From positions 4,340,001-4,404,000 of the forward strand of contig NZ_CP066831.1 of NCBI RefSeq assembly GCF_016598615.1: a DNA stretch of 64,000 bases, written 5' to 3'. The notes below the pieces were generated by a model. That model was not told where the DNA came from, did no database searches, and saw only the letters and a program-made list of their open reading frames with translations. Position 1 is the stretch's first letter, and every line of letters begins with the position of its first letter. This document shows, piece by piece, positions 57,287 to 64,000 of the stretch. The position numbers and the translations under genes are program-made. This DNA comes from Streptomyces liliifuscus. GTDB lineage: Bacteria; Actinomycetota; Actinomycetes; Streptomycetales; Streptomycetaceae.

Positions 57287-58638
57287 CAGGCCGCCCCCTC
57301 GCGAGTGGGCGCGGCCGTGCCGTCGCCCTTGCCGCGAGCGGGCGCGGCCGAACCGGTACCCGGCCCCGAATCGGCACCCGAACCAGCGGCCTCACCAGTC
57401 GCCTCATCGGTGGCCGAACCGGCCCTCGGACCGGCAGCCGAACCGGCAGCCGAACCACCGGCCGAACCGGCAGCCGAACCACCGGCAGAGCCGTCGGCCG
57501 TATCGATGGCCGCATCGGTGGCCGACCCGGCGAACTGTCCACCCGTCCCCGCCACCACCCCCAGCAGCGCGTCCGAGTCAACGACTCCGAGGCAGCGCCC
57601 CTGGTCCACCACGCGGGCGGTCTGGCCGGTGCGCGCGACCGCCTCGATGGCCTCGGAGACCGTGGCCTGGGGCGCGAGGGCCGGGCCCTCGCCCGCCTCC
57701 TGCGCGGACGCGGCCCGCATGGCCCGCCGTACCGTCATGACCTGCTCGCGCGGCACGTCCCGTACGAACTCGCGTACGTAGTCGTCGGCGGGCGAGCCCA
57801 CGATCTCCTCGGGCGTGCCGAGCTGGACGACGCGGCCGTCGCGCATGAGGGCGATGCGGTCGCCCAGGCGCAGGGCCTCGTTCAGGTCGTGGGTGATGAA
57901 GACCATCGTGCGGCCCTCCTCGTGGTGGAGCCGGACGACCTCCTCCTGCATGTCGCGCCGGATCAGCGGGTCGAGCGCGCTGAACGGCTCGTCGAACAGC
58001 AGGACCTCGGGGTCCACGGCCAGCGCCCGCGCCAGTCCGACGCGCTGCTGCTGACCGCCGGAGAGCTGGCCGGGACGCCGCTGTTCCATGCCTTCGAGGC
58101 CGACCTTGGTGACGACCTCCTGCGCCCTCTCGCGGCGTTCGCGCTTGCCCACGCCCTGGACCTCGAGCCCGTACGCGACGTTGTCGAGCACGGACCGGTG
58201 CGGCAGGAGGCCGAAGTGCTGGAAGACCATCGCGGCGCGGTGGCGGCGCAGTTCGCGCAGCCGGGCCTTGTCCATCGCGCGGACGTCCTCGCCGTCGATG
58301 ACGATCGAGCCGGCCGTCGGCTCGATGAGCCGCGTCAGACAGCGTACGAGCGTGGACTTGCCCGAGCCGGACAGGCCCATGACGACGAAGACCTCGCCCT
58401 TGCGCACATCGAAGCTCACGTCCCGGACGGCGGCCGTGCAGCCGGTACGGGACCGGAGTTCGGCCGGGCTGAGGGCCGCGAGCTCGGGGTCGGCGGGGAC
58501 ACGGTCGGCCTTGGGGCCGAAGACCTTCCACAGCCCGTCGACGGCGAAAACGGGATCGGCACCCGAGCCCCCGGCACTCGTGTGCCCGGCATCCGCGCGC
58601 TCGGCAGCGGTGTTCTGAACATCGGTCGACGTACTCAT
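57286..58638 (-). CDS. Glycine betaine/proline ABC transporter ATPase
   Basis: A 450-aa OpuAA/ProV-type ATPase. Walker A GLSGSGKSTLVRC, signature LSGGQQQRVGLARAL, Walker B EVLLFDEPFSALDP and H loop FITHDLNEALRLG. A partial CBS-like regulatory region follows (ATVSEAIEAVARTGQTARVV, GRCLGVVDSDALLG). The last 75 residues are a low-complexity Ala/Gly/Ser repeat (SAAGSAGGSAAGSAAG) of unknown role. It couples to the double permease and the binding protein for betaine import. ATG 58638 overlaps the choline dehydrogenase stop by one base. Confidence 0.92.
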   Translation of the reverse strand: MSTSTDVQNTAAERADAGHTSAGGSGADPVFAVDGLWKVFGPKADRVPADPELAALSPAELRSRTGCTAAVRDVSFDVRKGEVFVVMGLSGSGKSTLVRCLTRLIEPTAGSIVIDGEDVRAMDKARLRELRRHRAAMVFQHFGLLPHRSVLDNVAYGLEVQGVGKRERRERAQEVVTKVGLEGMEQRRPGQLSGGQQQRVGLARALAVDPEVLLFDEPFSALDPLIRRDMQEEVVRLHHEEGRTMVFITHDLNEALRLGDRIALMRDGRVVQLGTPEEIVGSPADDYVREFVRDVPREQVMTVRRAMRAASAQEAGEGPALAPQATVSEAIEAVARTGQTARVVDQGRCLGVVDSDALLGVVAGTGGQFAGSATDAAIDTADGSAGGSAAGSAGGSAAGSAAGPRAGSATDEATGEAAGSGADSGPGTGSAAPARGKGDGTAAPTREGAA

Positions 58639-60182
58639 CACGCATCGCCTCCCAGCAGGTCCACGCACTTCTCGCCGACCATGAGCACCCCGATCATCGG
58701 GTTCACGGCGGGCATGGTCGGGAAGACCGACGCGTCGGCGATCCGGATGCCTTCGAGGCCACGGATGCGCAACTCGGGGTCCACGACGGCCAGTTGGTCG
58801 TCGGAGGCGCCCATGCGGCAGGTTCCCGCCGGGTGGTACACGGTGTGCGCCACCGACCGGGCGTACACGCTGAGTTCCTCGTCGCCGGTGATGTCGGGCC
58901 CCGGACACACCTCGCGCTTGAGCCAGTGCGCGAGCGGCTCGGACTTGGCGATCTCGCGGGCGATCCTGATGCCGTCGACGAGGGTGCGGCCGTCGTAGTC
59001 GTCCTCGTCCGTGAAGTAGCGGAAGTCGAGGGCGGGCTTCTCCGCCGGGTCGGCGCTCGTCAGATAGAGGCGGCCTCGGCTGCGCGGCTTGGGGATGTTC
59101 GGGGTCATCGAGACTCCGTGCGCGGGGCGTTCGTAGCCGATGCGCTCCGGATTGTCCGTGAAGGGGACCTGGTAGAAGTGGAACATCAGGTCCGGGCCCG
59201 CGTGTTCGGGGTCGCGCCGCACGAACAGGCCCGCGTCGGAGTCCATCGCGGAGTTCTCGGGGATCGGCCCGTCCGTCTCCCAGACGATGACCGACTCGGG
59301 GTGGTCGAGCAGGTTCTCGCCGACGCCCGGCAGGTCGTGGACGACGGGGATGCCGAGCGCTTCGAGGTCCTGGCGCGGCCCGATGCCGGAGTGCATGAGC
59401 AGCCGCGGTGAGTCGACGGCGCCGGCGCACAGCAGCACTTCGTTCCTGGCCTTGACGAGGACTTCCTCGCCGTCCTTGGTGCGTACGTGCACACCGCAGG
59501 CGCGCGTCCCGTCGACCTCCAGCTTGTACGCCCACGTCTCCAGGAGGATGTGGAGGTTGGGCCGTTCGTCCATGAACGGATGCAGGTAGGCGACCGACGC
59601 GCTCGACCGCTTGTTGTTCTCCGGGTGGTACGCGAGGTCGAAGAAGCCGACGCCCTCGGTGAACGGCTGCTTGTTGAAGCCCTCCACGCGCGGCACTTCG
59701 AGCGTCGACTGCGCGGCGTCGACGAAGTCGCGGGCGATGGCGTTCCGGTCCTTCTCGTCGACCGGCACGATGTTGTTGCGCAGCCGCGGGAAGTACGCCT
59801 CCATCGGTACCGCGCCCCAGCCCTTGGCGCCCGCCGCCTCCCACTCGTCCCAGTCGGACGGCAGCGGCTTGAACGCGATGAGCGTGTTGTGCGAGGAGCA
59901 GCCGCCGAGGACACGGGCGCGGCTGTGCCGGATGTGCGAGTTGCCACGCGGCTGCTCGGTCGTCGGGTAGTCGTAGTCCAGCTCCCCGCCGAGCAGGCCC
60001 ATCCAGCGCCGCAGGGTCAGGACGTCCTCGCGGTCGACGTCACTCGGGCCGCCCTCGATGACGGCGACGGTGACGTCCGGGTTCTCGGTGAGCCGGGAGG
60101 CGATGACCGATCCCGCGGTGCCGCCGCCTATGACGACGTAGTCGTACGTGTTCTGTTCTTCGGGCATGGCGTGTTCAGGCAT
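58638..60182 (-). CDS. betA: Choline dehydrogenase, GMC oxidoreductase family
   Basis: A 514-aa FAD enzyme. N-terminal YVVIGGGTAGSVIASRL is the FAD-binding fold. RARVLGGCSSHNTLIAFKP and GAVDSPRLLMHSGIGP are the GMC signatures. The catalytic His is in SVAHTVYHPAGTCRMG, and the C-terminus has NPMIGVLMVGEKCVDL. In this context it most likely oxidises choline to betaine aldehyde, the substrate of the adjacent aldehyde dehydrogenase; GMC family enzymes vary, so the substrate comes from context. ATG 60182 has GGAG nine bases before; ATG 60167 is an alternative. Confidence 0.87.
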   Translation of the reverse strand: MPEHAMPEEQNTYDYVVIGGGTAGSVIASRLTENPDVTVAVIEGGPSDVDREDVLTLRRWMGLLGGELDYDYPTTEQPRGNSHIRHSRARVLGGCSSHNTLIAFKPLPSDWDEWEAAGAKGWGAVPMEAYFPRLRNNIVPVDEKDRNAIARDFVDAAQSTLEVPRVEGFNKQPFTEGVGFFDLAYHPENNKRSSASVAYLHPFMDERPNLHILLETWAYKLEVDGTRACGVHVRTKDGEEVLVKARNEVLLCAGAVDSPRLLMHSGIGPRQDLEALGIPVVHDLPGVGENLLDHPESVIVWETDGPIPENSAMDSDAGLFVRRDPEHAGPDLMFHFYQVPFTDNPERIGYERPAHGVSMTPNIPKPRSRGRLYLTSADPAEKPALDFRYFTDEDDYDGRTLVDGIRIAREIAKSEPLAHWLKREVCPGPDITGDEELSVYARSVAHTVYHPAGTCRMGASDDQLAVVDPELRIRGLEGIRIADASVFPTMPAVNPMIGVLMVGEKCVDLLGGDA

Positions 60183-60250
60183 GGCGTGGCGCTCCAAGGT
60201 GCCTTGTGCGGTGGGGAGTCCGGGGAGTCGAAGGTGGTACGGGGCGGGGG

Positions 60251-61762
60251 TCAGCCCGCGAACCACCGGACGGGCTTCGGCGCGAGGTTCTGGTAGACGT
60301 GCTTGGTCTCGCGGTACTCGGCGAGCCCCGCGGGCCCGAGTTCGCGCCCCACACCGCTCTTGCCGAAGCCGCCCCACTCCGCCTGCGGGAGGTAGGGGTG
60401 GAAGTCGTTGATCCAGACGGTGCCGTGCCGCAGCCGGCCGGCGACGCGCCGGGCGCGCCCCGCGTCGGCGGTCCAGACGCCGCCCGCGAGCCCGTACTCC
60501 GTGTCGTTGGCGAGCGCGACGGCCTCGTCCTCCGTGCGGAAGGTCTCGACGGTCAGGACCGGGCCGAACACCTCTTCCCGGACGACCCGCATGTCTCGGT
60601 GGCACTGGTCCAGGACGGTCGGCTCGTAGAAGTAGCCGGTGGCGGGCCGCTCGGCGGACGGCTCGGGGCGGGCGCCGCCGGCTCGCAGCACCGCGCCCTC
60701 GGCGAGCGCGGAGGCGACGTACGACTCGGTCTTCTCGCGCTGGTCGGCGGAGACGAGCGGTCCGCACTCGACGCCGTCCTCGGTGCCGCGGCCGAGCCGT
60801 ATCCGCTCGGCCCGCCGCGCCAGTTCGGCGACGAAGCGCTCGCGCACGGACTCCTCGATGATGAGCCGGGAGCCGGCGGAGCAGACCTGCCCGCTGTGGA
60901 TGAAGGCGGCGTTGAGGGCCTGGTCGACGGCGGTGTCGAACCCTTCCTCCGTGGCGCAGGCGTCGGCGAAGACGACGTTGGGGTTCTTGCCGCCGAGTTC
61001 GAGGGCGACCTTCTTCACGGTGACGGCGGCGGCCTGCGCGACCTTCGTACCGCTGACGAGCCCGCCGGTGAACGACACGAGGTCGACGTCCGGGTGCTCG
61101 GCGAGCCGGGCGCCGACGCTGTGGCCGGGCCCGGTGACGATGTTGGCGACACCCTCGGGAAGACCGGCCTCGACCAGCAGCTCGATGAGGGCGACCGTGG
61201 TCAGCGGGGTGATCTCGCTCGGCTTGACGACAAAGGTGTTCCCGGCGGCGAGGGCGGGCGCGATCTTCCAACTCGCCTGCAGCAGAGGGTAGTTCCAGGG
61301 CGTGATCATCGCGCAGACGCCGACGGGTTCGTGCACGACGACGCTGTGGATGTCGTCCGACCCGGCGTCGACGACCCGTCCGCCACCCTCTCCGACGACG
61401 AGATCGGCGAAGTACCGGAAGGCGTCGGCGACACAGTCGATGTCGACGCGCCCCTCCTCCAGGGTCTTGCCCGCGTCCCGGCTCTCCAGGAGCCCGAGCT
61501 GTTCGCGGTCGCGTACGAGGAGGTCGGCGACGCGGCGCAGGAGCGCGGCCCGCTCGGTGACGGGCGTGTGTGGCCACTCTCCGTGGTCGAAGGCGCGCCG
61601 GGCGGCCTCGACGGCGGCGTCCGTGTCCGGTACGCCGCCTTCGGCGACCACGGCGAACGTCTTGGCGTCCGCCGGGTCGAGAATGTCGCGAGTGGCCCCT
61701 GAGGCGGCCGCACGCCACTCTCCGCCCACGTGAATCGTCTGCTGCGCCTGGTGTCCCGACAT
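60251..61762 (-). CDS. betB: Betaine-aldehyde dehydrogenase family protein
   Basis: A 503-aa NAD(P)-dependent aldehyde dehydrogenase. The catalytic Glu is in KVALELGGKNPNVVFAD and the catalytic Cys in FIHSGQVCSAGSRLIIEE. ITPWNYPLLQASWKIAPALA and VFGPVLTVETFRTEDEAVAL are also typical. It probably converts betaine aldehyde to the osmoprotectant glycine betaine. First gene of the betB-betA-transporter operon; ATG 61762 with GGAAGG upstream. The promoter region contains two palindromes and faces the MarR-GNAT gene. Confidence 0.87.
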   Translation of the reverse strand: MSGHQAQQTIHVGGEWRAAASGATRDILDPADAKTFAVVAEGGVPDTDAAVEAARRAFDHGEWPHTPVTERAALLRRVADLLVRDREQLGLLESRDAGKTLEEGRVDIDCVADAFRYFADLVVGEGGGRVVDAGSDDIHSVVVHEPVGVCAMITPWNYPLLQASWKIAPALAAGNTFVVKPSEITPLTTVALIELLVEAGLPEGVANIVTGPGHSVGARLAEHPDVDLVSFTGGLVSGTKVAQAAAVTVKKVALELGGKNPNVVFADACATEEGFDTAVDQALNAAFIHSGQVCSAGSRLIIEESVRERFVAELARRAERIRLGRGTEDGVECGPLVSADQREKTESYVASALAEGAVLRAGGARPEPSAERPATGYFYEPTVLDQCHRDMRVVREEVFGPVLTVETFRTEDEAVALANDTEYGLAGGVWTADAGRARRVAGRLRHGTVWINDFHPYLPQAEWGGFGKSGVGRELGPAGLAEYRETKHVYQNLAPKPVRWFAG

Positions 61763-61803
61763 GATCGGTGCTGCCTTCCGTTCCTGTTCCGTGCCCCTGT
61801 GTC

Positions 61804-62003
61804 ACACGCGTGTCACTCTCGCGGGCCGAGTGCACCTGCCCCGGGACCCGGTTTGCATGCACAACCAGTGACGGATAGTGCGCGGGGTCACTGAAAAATC
61901 ACCGGAAAGAAGACCAGAAGGTGCGAAACGCGGGGCCGGCCCGACCCATGACCACCTGGCCATCCCCCATGGACACCCGACCGTCCTTTGACTAAAGTCA
62001 AAG
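61804..62003. promoter_or_regulatory. Operator-like palindromes between betB and the MarR-GNAT gene
   Basis: CTTTGACTAAAGTCAAAG (61986-62003) is a perfect inverted repeat with a two-base centre, overlapping the probable TAAAGT -10 (61993-61998) and ending five bases before the MarR-GNAT start. On the betB side lie ACACGCGTGT (61804-61813) and GTTTGCATGCACAAC (61851-61865). The first is a good MarR autoregulatory site; the others may regulate betB. The 245-base gap contains no gene. Confidence 0.6.
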
Positions 62004-62007
62004 AAAT

Positions 62008-62901
62008 ATGGAGCCAGTGAAAGCGTCAGTGTCCGCGGAGCACGTGACCACCCTGCGCCGCTTCAACCGGTACTTCACCCGCCGGATCGGTGTGCTCGAC
62101 GATCACTACCTCGGGCAGGACCGGCCGCTCGGCGAGGCGCGCCTGCTGTTCGAGATCGGGACCGGCGCGTCACTGAAGGAGCTGAGGACCCGACTCGGCC
62201 TGGACGCCGGGTACTTGAGCCGGATGGTGCGCGCGCTGGAGGGCCAGGGGCTCGTCCGGGTCAGCGTGCACCCCTCCGACAGCAGGCTGCGGCTCGCGGA
62301 GCTCACGGAGGCCGGGCGGGCGGAGCTCGCGGAGCAGAACCGGCGGGCCGACGGACTCGCCGAGGGGCTGCTCGACGGGCTGAGCGAGGAGCAGCGGGGG
62401 CGGCTGACGGAGGCCGTCACGGTGGCCGAGCGGCTGCTGCGGCTGGCCGCGGTCGGTGTCAGGGCCGTCGACGCCCGGTCGGCCGACGCGCGCGCCTGCC
62501 TGGCCGGCTTCGCCGCCGAGCTCGACGAGCGGTTCCCCGAGGGATACGCCACCACGGATCTCGTACCGCCGGAGCAGATCGCGGTCCTCCTCGTCGCGTA
62601 CGAGGAGGAGCGTGCCGTCGGCTGCGGGGCGCTGTGCGCACTCGACGCGGACACCGCCGAGATCCGGCACCTCTGGGTGCACCCGGACGCCCGCGGACTC
62701 GGCCTCGGGCGGCGGCTGTTGACCGCCCTGGAACATGCGGCCGCCCGGCGCGGGCATCACGTCGTACGCCTCGACACGCACGAGGTCCTCAAGGAGGCCG
62801 CCGCGATGTACCGCACGAGCGGGTACGTCGAGATCCCGGCGTACGACGCGAACGAGCACGCCAGTTACTGGTTCGAGAAGGTCCTGGTCCCGCCCGGCTG
62901 A
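62008..62901 (+). CDS. MarR-family regulator fused to a GNAT acetyltransferase
   Basis: A 297-aa two-domain protein. Residues about 10-145 are a MarR winged helix (LKELRTRLGLDAGYLSRMVR, ALEGQGLVRVSVHPSDSRLR). Residues about 165-295 are a GNAT domain with HLWVHPDARGLGLGRRLLTA, the acetyl-CoA loop, then YRTSGYVEIPAYDANEHASY. Such fusions occur in several bacteria; the acetyltransferase part may sense or modify a ligand. It is divergent from the choline/betaine operon and is the best candidate to control it. ATG 62008. Confidence 0.87.
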   Translation: MEPVKASVSAEHVTTLRRFNRYFTRRIGVLDDHYLGQDRPLGEARLLFEIGTGASLKELRTRLGLDAGYLSRMVRALEGQGLVRVSVHPSDSRLRLAELTEAGRAELAEQNRRADGLAEGLLDGLSEEQRGRLTEAVTVAERLLRLAAVGVRAVDARSADARACLAGFAAELDERFPEGYATTDLVPPEQIAVLLVAYEEERAVGCGALCALDADTAEIRHLWVHPDARGLGLGRRLLTALEHAAARRGHHVVRLDTHEVLKEAAAMYRTSGYVEIPAYDANEHASYWFEKVLVPPG

Positions 62902-63017
62902 CGTACGGCCCGGCGCTGTTGTCCCCGTCCGACCCGCCCCGGAAAGCTCGTTCCATCGGCCGGGACCTGCTGCACAGGGGAGGGCAGGTACCTACCGGAC
63001 AGCGGCGTGGTGCGCGA

Positions 63018-63051
63018 GAAGCCGCCCCCGGGAACTGCCGGGGGCGGCTTC
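63018..63051. terminator. Bidirectional terminator between MarR-GNAT gene and mdh
   Basis: GAAGCCGCCCCCGG pairs perfectly with CCGGGGGCGGCTTC around a GAACTG loop. It lies between the convergent MarR-GNAT and mdh genes. Confidence 0.75.
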
Positions 63052-63094
63052 AGGCTTGGGCTTCGGCCCTAAGAGCCTCGGCTCGGTGTGCGGC

Positions 63095-64000
63095 TCAGAG
63101 GAGGCCGAGTCCGCGGACCGCCTCGCGCTCCTCCTCCAGCTCCTTCACCGACGCGTCGATGCGGGCGCGGGAGAACTCGTTGATGTCGAGGCCCTGGACG
63201 ATCTCGTACGAGCCGTCCTTCGTGGTGACGGGGAAGGAGGAGATGAGGCCCTCCGGAACGCCGTACGAACCGTCGGACGGGATGCCCATCGAGGTCCAGT
63301 CGCCGTCCGCCGTGCCGTTGACCCACGTGTACACGTGGTCGATGGCGGCGTTCGCGGCCGAGGCGGCCGAGGAGGCGCCGCGCGCCTCGATGATGGCGGC
63401 ACCGCGCTTGGCGACGGTCGGGATGAACTCCTCGGCCAGCCACTTCTCGTCGTTCACGGTCTCGGCGGCGTTCTTGCCGGCGATCGTGGCCTGGAAGATG
63501 TCGGGGTACTGGGTGGCGGAGTGGTTGCCCCAGATGGTGAGGCGCTTGATGTCCGCGACCGTCGAACCCGTCTTCTTCGCGAGCTGCGTGAGCGCGCGGT
63601 TGTGGTCCAGGCGGGTCATCGCGGTGAAGCGCTCGGCCGGTACGTCCGGGGCGGCGGCCTGGGCGATGAGGGCGTTGGTGTTGGCCGGGTTGCCGACGAC
63701 GAGGATCTTGACGTCGTCCGCGGCGTTGTCGTTGATGGCCTTGCCCTGGGGCTTGAAGATGCCGCCGTTGGCCTCCAGGAGGTCACCGCGCTCCATGCCC
63801 TTGGTGCGGGGGCGGGCGCCGACGAGGAGACCGACGTTCGTGCCGTCGAAGGCGACGTTCGGGTCGTCCGTGATGTCGATGCCCTGAAGGAGCGGGAAGG
63901 CGCAGTCGTCGAGCTCCATGGCGGTGCCCTCGGCGGCCTTCAGCGCCGGCGTGATCTCCAGGAGACGCAGCTTGACCGGCACGTCCGCGCCGAGCAGCTG
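63095..64000 (-). CDS. mdh: Malate dehydrogenase (5' end beyond the window)
   Basis: About 301 C-terminal residues of a protein normally near 329 aa; the NAD-binding start is cut off by the window edge. The frame opens at 64000 with QLLGADVPVKLRLLEITPAL. VGLLVGARPRTKGMERGDLL, KILVVGNPANTNALIAQAAA, MTRLDHNRALTQLAKKTG and TIWGNHSATQYPDIFQATI are the malate dehydrogenase signatures, including the catalytic His in GNHSATQYPD. It oxidises malate to oxaloacetate in the TCA cycle. Confidence 0.95.
   Translation of the reverse strand, partial: QLLGADVPVKLRLLEITPALKAAEGTAMELDDCAFPLLQGIDITDDPNVAFDGTNVGLLVGARPRTKGMERGDLLEANGGIFKPQGKAINDNAADDVKILVVGNPANTNALIAQAAAPDVPAERFTAMTRLDHNRALTQLAKKTGSTVADIKRLTIWGNHSATQYPDIFQATIAGKNAAETVNDEKWLAEEFIPTVAKRGAAIIEARGASSAASAANAAIDHVYTWVNGTADGDWTSMGIPSDGSYGVPEGLISSFPVTTKDGSYEIVQGLDINEFSRARIDASVKELEEEREAVRGLGLL

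Noticed and set aside
55052..57781. 909-codon plus-strand frame opposite the betaine permease
   Set aside because: The permease and ATPase motifs on the minus strand are decisive; the plus frame is Asp/Glu/Arg/Gly-rich filler.
1..64000. tRNA and rRNA genes
   Set aside because: No CCA-type acceptor/TPsiC patterns or rRNA segments were noticed in any intergenic gap; a covariance search would be needed to exclude them fully.

Overview
The window is a high-GC actinobacterial chromosome segment, almost certainly Streptomyces. Evidence: strong G/C bias at third codon positions, many GTG and TTG starts, Streptomyces-type intergenic hairpins, actinobacterial succinate dehydrogenase, and a gene order that from memory matches the Streptomyces core from malate dehydrogenase to sdhCDAB (the S. 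coelicolor SCO4827-SCO4858 neighbourhood). No rRNA, tRNA, CRISPR array, transposase or prophage gene was seen. Most of the region is core chromosome, with a small accessory patch at 11.2-14.9 kb.

Layout. 0.3-7.3 kb: secreted peptidoglycan amidase with FG-GAP repeats, two small unknown genes, a GH20 hexosaminidase, and a UraD-like protein that lacks the usual active-site motif. 7.7-11.1 kb: sdhCDAB. 11.2-14.9 kb: orphan membrane proteins plus relics of a Uma2 gene and a LamG-type secreted protein gene. 15.0-28.4 kb: serine hydrolase, DUF4132 pair, aldo/keto reductase divergent from an MmyB-type regulator, a TetR-controlled DUF393 operon, an MMPL exporter and a two-component system. 28.5-33.9 kb: anti-sigma-type ATPase, oligopeptide-type binding protein, metallophosphoesterase, SCO4848-type protein and D-Ala-D-Ala carboxypeptidase. 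33.8-39.1 kb: a cassette matching the mycobacterial decaprenylphosphoryl-arabinose pathway (UbiA-type prenyltransferase, PAP2 phosphatase, DprE1, DprE2, GtrA, plus a YihY protein). 39.2-45.2 kb: propeller-like lipoprotein, 2'-5' RNA ligase-like protein, trpS, and an ECF sigma operon. 45.4-50.0 kb: glyA behind a ZTP riboswitch, ornithine aminotransferase, and a YgiC/YgiB-like pair. 50.1-53.5 kb: EamA-like transporter, and a MocR regulator divergent from an AhpD-like protein. 53.6-62.9 kb: choline-to-glycine-betaine oxidation with betaine uptake, beside a MarR-GNAT fusion regulator. 63.1-64.0 kb: the 3' part of mdh.

Main points of interest: an apparently perfect 607-bp tandem duplication in the betaine transporter operon that creates a binding-protein/permease chimera while leaving both parents intact; the DprE-type cassette in an organism not known for arabinogalactan, with Ala at the benzothiazinone-target Cys position of DprE1; a ZTP riboswitch on glyA; several tandem-repeat arrays in promoters and within a MocR regulator; and many apparently leaderless genes.
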